From NCBI GenBank assembly GCA_027922465.2, contig BQMF02000014.1, positions 434,001-498,000 on the forward strand: DNA of 64,000 bases, in the 5' to 3' direction. Position 1 is the stretch's first letter. Each line of letters starts with the position of its first letter. A program made the position numbers and the translations under genes. Origin of the DNA: Turritopsis dohrnii. Its lineage: Eukaryota; Cnidaria; Hydrozoa; Anthoathecata; Oceaniidae. This document shows positions 45,504-54,410 of this stretch, piece by piece. The notes under the pieces were generated by a model that saw nothing but the letters and a program-made list of their open reading frames with translations, was not told the origin of the DNA and made no database searches.

Positions 45504-48500
45504 ATGTCTATTTCTATGCCTATATGTATAGTCTATTTTTATATAAGATGTTTCTTTTTAGCTTATGATTTTCTGGAACATTACATATCAATTAATGGTA
45601 TTGATTCCAGAAACTGCGGAACCACCACGCACCCCTGTCGATCATTGGAATATACTTACGATCAAAGAGTAGAAATTAATGATATCATGACTATCACCAA
45701 TGAGAATTGTGATAAACACATGTTAAGCAAAACTATTTTGTTATTTGATTCTGCTGTCAGCATTCAGGGAATGGAAAACAATGGTTGCTTACCAACTTTA
45801 ATTGCAAGCAAGGGAATCTCAATATTCGGTGTGCATGAGAATGCTACCAACATCAATGTCTCCATGCAAAGTCTCAATTTCTTGGATATAAGTTTAGTTG
45901 CACTTACTGGAAGAGCACTTGAAGGAGTTCAAATTAACATAAAGAATTGCCATATCAAAGGCGTGATGAATCACGTTTTTATTGACATCAACCTTACTGA
46001 TCAGTCAAACCCATCTAACAACACTCTCATTTCCATTCACAACAGCACAATTGCATCTTGTGGAATAAAAATATCAGGTCATGATCCACACTTAAACATC
46101 ATTGTTCAAATTACTGATTCAATATTTTCTAATACGTCAATGGTCAAGATCGCAAATGCTGAAGCATTTATATTACGCAGTTGTCAATTTAGTGGACAAA
46201 TGAACATAAAACGATACTTACTTGAAGTTCAAAAGGTAACGTTTGTTTATATTAGGAAGGTTTGGATTCAAAATCTTTCTAATGAAGGTGTCATTAAATT
46301 GATAGAATGCAATTCTATAATTCATAATTTAATGGCAACGTATATTCATTCAAAATCATACTTGTTATACTCCATTGGTGGAACATCCAAGTTGTTGGAT
46401 GTGATCGTTGAAAATGTGAATAGCTATGGCATCCTTAAATTTTCGAAGCAGTCCTCAGCATCAATTACTAAGATTGTTATTGAAGAAGTTGTTACTGTTT
46501 GGAACATGTTCGAACTGTACAGAGTGAAAGATATCAACATAAAAGAAATTAACACTGATAAAGGATTAACGGGCCAGCATGTTATTTATATTGAAGACAG
46601 TGATTCAGCGTTTCTATCAAAGTTTAACGTCAAAGATACAAACGTAACGTTCAATGGCCTAGCTTTTTATAAGGTAAATCATATTAACATGACGGGAATC
46701 AACTTTCAAAATGGATATGCGGATCGGTATTGTGTTTATATTACAGAAGGAGGTTCAGTGCTTCTATCAAAGTTTAACATCAAAGGTACAAAAGTAAAGT
46801 CTGATTATCTATATTTATATAAAGTGAATAATATTGACATGACGGAAATCCACTTTCAAAATGGATATGCGAATCAGTATGGTGTTTATATCGGAGATGG
46901 AGGTTCAGTACTTTTATCAAAGTTTACCATCAAAGATACAAAAGTAAAGTCCGATTGTCTACATCTTTATAAAGTAAACGAAATTAACATGACGGAAATC
47001 TACTTTCAAAATGGATATGCGGATCGGTATTGTATTTATATTACCGAAGGAGGTTCGGTACTTCTATCAATGTTGACCTTCGAGGAAACAGAAGCGAAAT
47101 TCCAATATCTACATGTTCACAAAGTGAACAAAATCAACATCACGGTCGTCAATTTCGAAAAAGGGTCAACAGGTCAGCACGGTGTTTATATTGAGGAAAT
47201 ACAATCAGCGTTTCTGTCGAAGTTCAACATTAAAGATACAAAAGTAAAGTTCGCCCTTCTATATTTCTACACAATGAATGATACCAACATGACGGAAATG
47301 AACTTTGATAACGTGTCAGCGGGTAAAAACGGTGCTTATATTGGAAGTGCGGGTTCAGCGTTTCTATCAAAATTTAACATCAAAGGGACAAACGTAACGT
47401 TCCAGTATGTACATGTTAACAACGTCAAAGATATCAATATGTCAGAAATCTATATTGAAAACTGTAAAGCGGATAAAAACGGTGTTTATATTGAAAACGG
47501 AAGGTCGGCGTTTCTATCAAAGGTTAATATAAAAAATACAGAAGTAAATTTCAACTGCCTATTTTTTGACAATGTGAAAGATATCAACATGGTAGAAATC
47601 TACTTTGAAAACAGTAAAGCGAATAAACATGGCGTCTTTATTGAAAATGGAAGATCAGCGACTCTATCAAAGTTTAATATAAAAAATACGAAAGTAAAGA
47701 TCGATCATCTACGTTTTGACACAGTGGAAGATATGAAAATGACAGAAGTTAACATCGAAAATGGATCAGCAGGTCGTGATGGTGTTAAGTTTCTAGGAGC
47801 TTCAGTATTTCTATCAAAGTTTAAAATCATAGGAACGAAAGTAATATTCGATTATCTACGTTTTTTCGTAGAAAGAGATGTCACAATGACGGAAATCAGC
47901 TTTCAAAACGGGTCGGCAGGATATAATGGAGTTCATATTAAAGCAGATACAGCGTTTCTCTCAAAATTTAACATCCAAGAAACGAGTGCAAGTAACAGTT
48001 TTTTGGAAATGACCAACCTTGCTAACGTCACAATTTCAGAGATCGTAATTACAAGCGGACGAAGCACTACTTGCCTAAGTCTATTTTTTTCAAAATTAAC
48101 ATCAATTTCAGACATCTTAATACATTCATCATCATATAAAAACATTTTTAAACTTGACGCAGTTAATCAATTAAGCATGAATAATTTAAGTCTTGAGAAT
48201 TCAAAAGCAACAAAAGTTATTGTCATTTCGTCTGGTAGCTTCTATTTACGAAGCAGCTTCACAACATGGACTGATACGAATAACGATGAATTTTTTTATT
48301 CAGTCATAAAAAAAACAAAGGAAAAGAAATTTTCAAAGGCGTTAAGTATGCAACATATAGCAGGAAAAAATCACACCATGTATTCCCAATTTCCACGTCG
48401 TTCGACAGATATAAATGAATACGTAAAAATTCAGATAGAATCGTTGGAAAAGGTTCAAAAACAGTCATTTTTAATTCCGGAAATATATTTAACAAACATT

Positions 48501-50951
48501 GATTTGAAGAATGTGACATCAGATGTTGCAATTGAATTGAAAAAGAGCCGTTTATGGATAAAACATTACAGCACTACACATTCCAAAATTGCACGAATAT
48601 TTGATTTAGAAGAAGGGTCGGCTACAATTATTGACGTGAACATAAGCTGCAACGAATGTGTCCGAGCTAAAAGCTCCAACATTACCATAGAAACTTCATC
48701 TTTCAATGTTTCAGAAACTGCTGTGTCCTTCAGAAACTCCATGGATACAATTTGCTCGGTCGATATGAGGGATGTAGAAATAATTTCTACTAGCAGTAAG
48801 AATCCAACAATTATGATCGATGGAGATAAAATTACCAATATCAGAATATTTCGAGTAGATCTTCGATTGATGGGCGTAAAAATAGAATATCCTGTGATTA
48901 AAATTGTTACAAAATCAGGCCTTTCTCCAAGTATTGTTAACTATGACAGTTCAACGTTATCATGTCCAAGAAACTCTCTTCCTTATTACAATATCAAGGT
49001 AACTGACGTTTTTCATTTTGACTATTACTGTACGCCATGCAAAAGAGGATTTTACGCTGTCACTGATCGCAAAGCGAGCTTTTTTTTAAATACTAATTTT
49101 GACAATATAACATATATTGAGTACAGATACTTAAAAAATATACTGACGGACCTTTCTTCCCTGAATACCATTAATACAACAAACTGGACCATGCATGGAA
49201 CTTCAAACAAATTAGCGTGCAAGACTTGTCCCAGTGGAGGAACTTGCGTAGACAAAATCTTAAGCAACGATAATTATTGGGGTTTCCTAAACCAATCAAC
49301 GGGGATAGTAAAATTTCACCATTGCCCCAATGGTTATTGTTGCTCTAAAGGTACAAAATCGTGTCAATCTTACAACACTTGTAATTCGCATCGTTTTGGA
49401 ACATTATGCGGCAAATGTAAAGATGGTTATTCTGTGGACTTTTTTTCACCTAACTGTGTGCCTTCATCCACCTGCAGAGACCCTTTAATGTTTTGGCTTG
49501 TATTCTTTCTCACCTCCTTATTATATATTCTTGTAGTTGCGTACTTAGATCAACTGAAAATCATATGGACTTTCTTAAAGAAAATTATTCATTTGTTAAC
49601 ATGCCACAAGTTCTTTAAAGATGAAATACAAGATAAAGAAATTAATGTTGAAAATATTATGCTAAAAAGATCCAGCTCAACTAACACTATCGATGATGAA
49701 AGGGAACGTCATTTTTTACCTACTGAATTCTCCCAGGAACCTGATGAAAATAAATGTCGTTGGTCGGGAATCTTGAATATACTTCTTGCTTTTTATCAAA
49801 TAAATCAGTTAATGACCATTGATTTGGGTGTTTCGTATTCTAAATCGTATATAAACACATTCCTGTCAGACACATTGAATTTAAAGATGATGAAACTTCC
49901 TTCCGATCTTTGTCCGTCACTCACATTTAATGACCTACAAAAGCACGTTGTCAAAGATCTCGTATTTGCCCTTGTAATGATTTTTCCTGTGTTTATATTA
50001 TCTTTAGCCTTACATATCGTGTATAAGTACAAGAAGTCATCGACAGTAATGGAAACAGACGCGCATGAAGAAGCAAATATTCTTGAAGAAAATGACATAT
50101 ACTCATCGAAGCATCAGCCAGATCAAATGTCGTTGTTAACCCGTGGTTATGCTTGCTTATTACATTTACTTGCAATGCAATATAAAAACATTGCAACGTT
50201 TTCCTTTGTAATGATTCATTGCGTAGCCATAGGTGATGAGAATGTACTGTATGTGTACAGTGAGATGAAGTGTTGGGGTTTGCCGCAGCATCTAGCCTCT
50301 TCGTTTCTTGCTTTGTGGATTATTCCTTTTCCGCTTTCTCTCTTTTTATCATTACAGCTTTTAAAATCAGATCACATCTCCTCTGAAAGGTTCATTGTCT
50401 TCATGATTGTGCCTGCAATTGCACCGTTATATTTTATATGGAAATTGTGTTGGAACACTCAGAATGCCACTGGCGTTAATGATAAATTGAAGTCAACCAT
50501 CAGATTTATTTTTGAACAGCCTTACAAAAACGGAATCGCGTATTGGCATTCATGGTCGCTTTATCAAAGGTTGATAATAGCGCGCATAGTAGTGTTTTAC
50601 ATCGATCCGATATCTCGATTGTCTTTCATTTTCCCGCTATTGGTTTTGTTTTTGCTGATTCAACTTCAAATCAAACCATACAAAGACGAGTTGGTGAATC
50701 ACCTGGAATCTGTTTCCATTTCCCTGTTAATCATTTCTGCCGGTGTTAACCTTCTACGCTCATTTTTATATGTTTATAGAGTCGATGATGACGAACCAAT
50801 AACATCCGTGCTAAAGATCTACGATTCAATCGAGGTGATATTAACGCCAGTCATTTTTTTGGTATTATATTTTGCTTACCTATCATTTCTGAAGATTTGG
50901 AAGAAGGTTCGACATGTTTTAATTGAAATAATAAGAAAAAAGTTAATGTGA
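45504..50951 (+). CDS. large beta-helix/Cys-rich multi-pass membrane receptor-like protein
   Basis: The open frame has 1815 codons; the mature exon probably begins at 45562 (YDFLEHYISING). Residues ~20-1180 form a Ser/Asn/Ile-rich region with about ten 50-residue repeats (NMTEIYFQNGYADRYC...VLLSKFNIKDTKVK), consistent with a right-handed parallel beta-helix. Residues ~1170-1325 are Cys-rich (CTPCKRGFYAV, CKTCPSGGTCV, CGKCKDGYSV), EGF/TNFR-like. From residue 1329 there are about nine hydrophobic segments (FWLVFFLTSLLYILVVAYL first, VILTPVIFLVLYFAYLSFL last) and a short basic tail. I recall similar architectures in cnidarian and protist surface proteins of unknown function, sometimes mislabelled as outer-membrane proteins. 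It probably acts at the cell surface in recognition or sensing, but no ligand or activity can be assigned. The frame is fully open. Confidence 0.75.
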   Translation: MSISMPICIVYFYIRCFFLAYDFLEHYISINGIDSRNCGTTTHPCRSLEYTYDQRVEINDIMTITNENCDKHMLSKTILLFDSAVSIQGMENNGCLPTLIASKGISIFGVHENATNINVSMQSLNFLDISLVALTGRALEGVQINIKNCHIKGVMNHVFIDINLTDQSNPSNNTLISIHNSTIASCGIKISGHDPHLNIIVQITDSIFSNTSMVKIANAEAFILRSCQFSGQMNIKRYLLEVQKVTFVYIRKVWIQNLSNEGVIKLIECNSIIHNLMATYIHSKSYLLYSIGGTSKLLDVIVENVNSYGILKFSKQSSASITKIVIEEVVTVWNMFELYRVKDINIKEINTDKGLTGQHVIYIEDSDSAFLSKFNVKDTNVTFNGLAFYKVNHINMTGINFQNGYADRYCVYITEGGSVLLSKFNIKGTKVKSDYLYLYKVNNIDMTEIHFQNGYANQYGVYIGDGGSVLLSKFTIKDTKVKSDCLHLYKVNEINMTEIYFQNGYADRYCIYITEGGSVLLSMLTFEETEAKFQYLHVHKVNKINITVVNFEKGSTGQHGVYIEEIQSAFLSKFNIKDTKVKFALLYFYTMNDTNMTEMNFDNVSAGKNGAYIGSAGSAFLSKFNIKGTNVTFQYVHVNNVKDINMSEIYIENCKADKNGVYIENGRSAFLSKVNIKNTEVNFNCLFFDNVKDINMVEIYFENSKANKHGVFIENGRSATLSKFNIKNTKVKIDHLRFDTVEDMKMTEVNIENGSAGRDGVKFLGASVFLSKFKIIGTKVIFDYLRFFVERDVTMTEISFQNGSAGYNGVHIKADTAFLSKFNIQETSASNSFLEMTNLANVTISEIVITSGRSTTCLSLFFSKLTSISDILIHSSSYKNIFKLDAVNQLSMNNLSLENSKATKVIVISSGSFYLRSSFTTWTDTNNDEFFYSVIKKTKEKKFSKALSMQHIAGKNHTMYSQFPRRSTDINEYVKIQIESLEKVQKQSFLIPEIYLTNIDLKNVTSDVAIELKKSRLWIKHYSTTHSKIARIFDLEEGSATIIDVNISCNECVRAKSSNITIETSSFNVSETAVSFRNSMDTICSVDMRDVEIISTSSKNPTIMIDGDKITNIRIFRVDLRLMGVKIEYPVIKIVTKSGLSPSIVNYDSSTLSCPRNSLPYYNIKVTDVFHFDYYCTPCKRGFYAVTDRKASFFLNTNFDNITYIEYRYLKNILTDLSSLNTINTTNWTMHGTSNKLACKTCPSGGTCVDKILSNDNYWGFLNQSTGIVKFHHCPNGYCCSKGTKSCQSYNTCNSHRFGTLCGKCKDGYSVDFFSPNCVPSSTCRDPLMFWLVFFLTSLLYILVVAYLDQLKIIWTFLKKIIHLLTCHKFFKDEIQDKEINVENIMLKRSSSTNTIDDERERHFLPTEFSQEPDENKCRWSGILNILLAFYQINQLMTIDLGVSYSKSYINTFLSDTLNLKMMKLPSDLCPSLTFNDLQKHVVKDLVFALVMIFPVFILSLALHIVYKYKKSSTVMETDAHEEANILEENDIYSSKHQPDQMSLLTRGYACLLHLLAMQYKNIATFSFVMIHCVAIGDENVLYVYSEMKCWGLPQHLASSFLALWIIPFPLSLFLSLQLLKSDHISSERFIVFMIVPAIAPLYFIWKLCWNTQNATGVNDKLKSTIRFIFEQPYKNGIAYWHSWSLYQRLIIARIVVFYIDPISRLSFIFPLLVLFLLIQLQIKPYKDELVNHLESVSISLLIISAGVNLLRSFLYVYRVDDDEPITSVLKIYDSIEVILTPVIFLVLYFAYLSFLKIWKKVRHVLIEIIRKKLM
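46500..47960 (+). repeat. 150-bp coding tandem repeat array (~10 units)
   Basis: The GACGGAAATC-type mark falls at 46541, 46691, 46841, 46991, 47141, 47291, 47441, 47591, 47741 and 47888: nine units of exactly 150 bp and one of 147. Units around 46,690-47,050 are nearly identical in DNA (GGATATGCGGATCGGTATTG), others are diverged, so homogenisation is recent and local. Confidence 0.92.
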
Positions 50952-51303
50952 TTTACCATTTGCCTTTATACCAGTTTAATATTTAGTATAATGCCATTTG
51001 TCACAAAATTTAACACTATGTGTGGTAACAGAATACATAACACAAAAAATTTCAGTCACAATGAGATAATGTGTGTTCAATTTCATGTCTATTTTCGATT
51101 AAAAACAGATCTTAAGTTAGACTAACATCATATCTAAAGTTGCAATATATGACCTCACAGTACTTATAAATATTGCTCATAGACCGAAGGAGTGAAAGAG
51201 ATTATAAAAGAGATTATTGTTTTTTTATCATTATTTAAATGTTTAAAAGTCATTTTAAGTGATGGCATACAAAAGTAATCATAAGGAGTTTCTTTTCGAC
51301 CTG
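50952..51303. other. receptor 3' UTR and spacer
   Basis: No repeat recognised. The first AATAAA signals after the stop lie further on, near 51549 and 51566. Confidence 0.4.
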
Positions 51304-51388
51304 TAAACTCCCATTGGTTAACAACCCTTCGTAAACTCCTATTGGTTAATAACCTTTCGTTAACTCCTATTGGTTAATAACCTTTCAT
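51304..51388. repeat. three 28-bp repeats with CCAAT-box cores
   Basis: CTCCTATTGGTTAATAACC recurs with an exact 28-bp period (ATTGG at 51313, 51341, 51369). ATTGG is the complement of CCAAT, so the cluster could bind NF-Y. It lies downstream of the receptor gene; no gene starts nearby on either strand. Confidence 0.7.
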
Positions 51389-51791
51389 TAAACACAACGT
51401 TCAAGACGTCACCATTTAAGTGACGTCATAATTCTTACTGAAATTCATAATGAAAATATTTTGGGAAAGTCATAAACTGTTAACTTTTAAAGTCAGTCTC
51501 ACAGTTTGTGTAAATAATATTAAACATGGCAAAATGGTGTTGAAGTTCAATAAAAGAAAATAAACTGTTATAAAGTGAGAAAACAGAATCTGTAATTCAC
51601 TATGAGGGAATCTCCATGCGTCGGCCATTCATTCTTTACCTTATATTTTCACTACTTTGATTCACCTGATCTACTACCATAATTCTATGATTCTATAATT
51701 CCAATGAAAGATCCTCATGACTGGAATCACAATACCACCATCCTTACTGCTGCTTGAGGCTTTATTTACAGTTCATTGTCTTAAAGTAATT

Positions 51792-52019
51792 TACCTTAGG
51801 CCGACTTTTTTTGCGTCGCCTTATTTTAGCGATTTTAGGGAATGAGCGTATTTTCACTAAATTAAAGTTGCGGAAAATGAATTTAGCAAAACTTCTTTTT
51901 TTACCTTCTGGCAATTCTCCGTAATAAAGGGGTCATTCGTTAAAATTAGGTTGGGTTAAATCCGTGTTCATCCATTGTCGTAAAATTTTACTGACGCAAA
52001 GAAAAGTTGGCCTAAGGTA
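51792..52019. mobile_element. 224-bp MITE with TA target duplication
   Basis: Ends CCTTAGGCCGACTTTTTTTG and CAAAGAAAAGTTGGCCTAAGG are imperfect inverted repeats flanked by TA (51792-51793, 52018-52019). Non-coding. Confidence 0.75.
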
Positions 52020-53238
52020 GTTTGATGTTGCAGCAACAGCCAAACATAACAACCTACATTTTCATCATATTTCGCACAGAGACTTTAATAATGCCTTTTG
52101 CAAGCTTATTGTAACGGAACTACATTTACGAAAGCCTGCATGCTTTTGTTCGCTTGTTTATCAGGTTTGTAGAAAAGTTGCATATTTCATGTTACAATAC
52201 TACCCATTTGCGAACGCTATGTTGATTAGCTATGAGATTGATTTTTATAATTCTCATCAGCGAAAACTTTTCGAATGAAGCTTTTTGCAAAAAGGAATAA
52301 AACTTTGTTTAAAGCACCGAACTTTACAAATTAATGGCTAGTTCTTCTAAATTTGAGTCTTTCAACTTGAAGAAAATATGTTTTCTATGTCATTCCATGT
52401 TTTGATTTATATTAAAAGAGTTTATTCATCTCCATACTGAACAAAGAAACTACTAATTTCCTTTAAGAATGGATATTCAGTAACTGAATTACAGGTTATG
52501 CTTAAACTGATTTGTGGTTGACCCAATTCCCTTTTTTAAGTTTCACTGTGAAAAAGCATAGTCTGAGTTGCCCTAGAGTTAATTTAGTAAAGAAGTGTTT
52601 TACCAGAGAAATAAATTGAAGTGTCAATCGACAGAAATCCAAATGTTAGCCAATCATTACAGAATTAAGTCTCGCAATCCTTGTAATGACAACAAATGGG
52701 TAATGGACTTAGCAGAACATAATTAATTTCGCTGTAGCGAATTATTGGTATCGTCGTTCTATGTATCTATCTATCTCCGTGACATTTTGGACGATCTCAC
52801 TAAAGTAAATAAATGAGCCGAATAAGCCATGTCCGCACACACCTAATGGTCTTTTCCTCTAGGAAAATGTATATTTTATGGAATATTAACAGAGTACTAA
52901 GTTTCATTGTTAAACTTCAAAAATCAAGTTAAATATTGTCTTTACTTACATAATATTAGGTTTTTAAGTTATAAATAAATGTATTAGTCAATCATTACTT
53001 AATAGCTTATTATTTTTTATTTCATAATTACTATCAACTAGTGTATTACACAGTTCTGTAAAGTATATCTTTGTTAAAAGTGAAAGAATGCGATGTTTCT
53101 GTCAGTGTTCGAAGAAAAGCATTGGTGTGCGGGGTAATTTTATGCGTTCTGAAAGGTACACAACACTGTTTGTATATCTAAACAAATAATACTGTATTTC
53201 TTTGAATCATATTTTTTATTTTTTACAGTTTTTTGGCA
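52020..53238. other. non-coding spacer upstream of the Helitron
   Basis: No gene supported. If the Helitron has a 5' terminus in this window it should be here or just after, but I could not recognise it. Confidence 0.4.
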
Positions 53239-53325
53239 CAGTTTGTCATACTCAATAGTCACTGACTGCTGCTGGCCTATTTCGCTCAGTTTGTCATACT
53301 CATACGTCACTGACTGCTGCAGGCA
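53239..53325 (+). repeat. 48-bp direct duplication upstream of the Rep-helicase ORF
   Basis: CAGTTTGTCATACTCAATAG at 53239 and CAGTTTGTCATACTCATACG at 53287 start two units 48 bp apart, both continuing GTCACTGACTGCTGC. The pair sits 70-150 bp before the ATG, so it may be a promoter or subterminal element. Confidence 0.75.
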
Positions 53326-53393
53326 CCAACAGGGAATACCCTGTACAGCAAAGTTAGCTGAGATAACGATTCAATTATATTTTTTGCAACTAA

Positions 53394-54221
53394 ATGGATT
53401 TTTCATTTCCAATTAAAGTCATCCAAGGGTCTTTTCATCAAGGAGATCCAACTTTTGGACATACAGCAGGTATCCAATGTTCTTGCAATACTATTATATC
53501 TGTGTGCTATTCAAAGCTTAGGAATATTCCACTATGGAAAAGTCATGATTTGGATTACATATTAAAGGAAGGCGACTTGAATTTTAAGAAATTAGGCGTT
53601 ACGGAAAGCCTCTTTGTTGACCAGTTTCCAAAAAATGTGCAGATTGAGAATCAAAACTGCAAACTTGAATTCACGGTTTGTGATGGTGAGTTTATTTCAG
53701 ATGATGTTGCAGTTAATTTTGTTTCCACAAAACTATTGTCCCAGTGTTGTGGATGTATTTTTGTTATTGATGGTTATAGTGTTTCAATAGCATTACACCA
53801 AGGGGAATTTTATATCTTTGATTCGCATAGTAGGGACGAGAAAGGTAAAATAATTCAAAATGGCACTTCCATTCTTATGAAATTTGATAGTCTAAAGAGT
53901 GTTCAAAATTATATCTACAAAACATATGATGCAACATTTTTTCAAGTTTTGTATATAAAAACCAGTTTTGAAAATCTTGGGAAAGCAAAAGATTTTGTTA
54001 ATAAAAATGTACGAAAAAGACAAATGCAAATTATTCGTGACAAAAAGAAAGGCACTTCTCAACACGAGGAGGAAAAGGAAAGAAATAAGAGTTCTCATAA
54101 AAGACTTTTTGAAAATATTAAAGGGACTGATAGACATGAGGAAAAGAAGGCAAAAATGAGGAAAACGTGCAAAAGACACTACGAAAACTTAATGGGGACT
54201 GACAGACATGAGGAAAAGTAG
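53394..54221 (+). CDS. Helitron N-terminal segment: protease-like domain plus charged repeats
   Basis: 275 codons ending in TAG (54219-54221), in frame with the large ORF that follows. Residues ~10-185 have GIQCSCNTIISV, with a Gln two residues and a Cys immediately thereafter, and later FYIFDSHSRD, a D-x-H pair followed by Arg-Asp. A Gln/Cys pair plus D-x-H resembles the catalytic set of papain-like deubiquitinase families (MEROPS C76 type); some Helitron proteins carry OTU or similar proteases. The rest is Lys/Glu-rich repeats (RHEEKKAKMRKTCKRHYEN). The stop occurs where sister repeats have AAG, so this is very likely the broken N-terminus of the Rep-helicase. The protease assignment is inference. 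Confidence 0.55.
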   Translation: MDFSFPIKVIQGSFHQGDPTFGHTAGIQCSCNTIISVCYSKLRNIPLWKSHDLDYILKEGDLNFKKLGVTESLFVDQFPKNVQIENQNCKLEFTVCDGEFISDDVAVNFVSTKLLSQCCGCIFVIDGYSVSIALHQGEFYIFDSHSRDEKGKIIQNGTSILMKFDSLKSVQNYIYKTYDATFFQVLYIKTSFENLGKAKDFVNKNVRKRQMQIIRDKKKGTSQHEEEKERNKSSHKRLFENIKGTDRHEEKKAKMRKTCKRHYENLMGTDRHEEK

Positions 54222-54410
54222 GCAAAAATGAGGAAAACGTGCAAAAGACATTACGAAAACTTAATGGGGACTGACAGACATGAGGAAAAGAAGGCAAAAA
54301 TGAGGAAAACGCGCAAAAGACATTACGAAAACTTAATGGGGACTTACAGACATGAGGATGAGAAGGTGAAAATGAGGAAAACAAGCAAAGCATGCTATGA
54401 AAAGAAAAAA
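54049..54410 (+). repeat. 72-bp coding tandem repeats (24 residues each)
   Basis: GGGACTGACAGACATGAGG marks fall at 54123, 54195, 54267 and 54339, exactly 72 bp apart, with a degenerate unit before (54049) and a partial one after. Each unit encodes a basic/acidic block (GTDRHEEKKAKMRKT). The AAG codon in GAAAAGAAGG is TAG in the second unit (54219). Confidence 0.9.

Larger units (their letters stand above)
38799..45561 (+). other. inferred 6.8-kb intron of the receptor gene
   Basis: Bounded by GTAAGT (38799) and TTTTTAG (45561). It contains a decayed DIRS-type element, GTTGACAG repeats, a 128-bp minisatellite, a dispersed repeat copy and a TTAA-flanked MITE ending ~80 bp before the acceptor. 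From 38.8 to 41.2 kb nothing else is identifiable; the plus and minus open frames at 40641-41275 have no motif and may be the eroded 5' part of the DIRS element. Confidence 0.4.
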
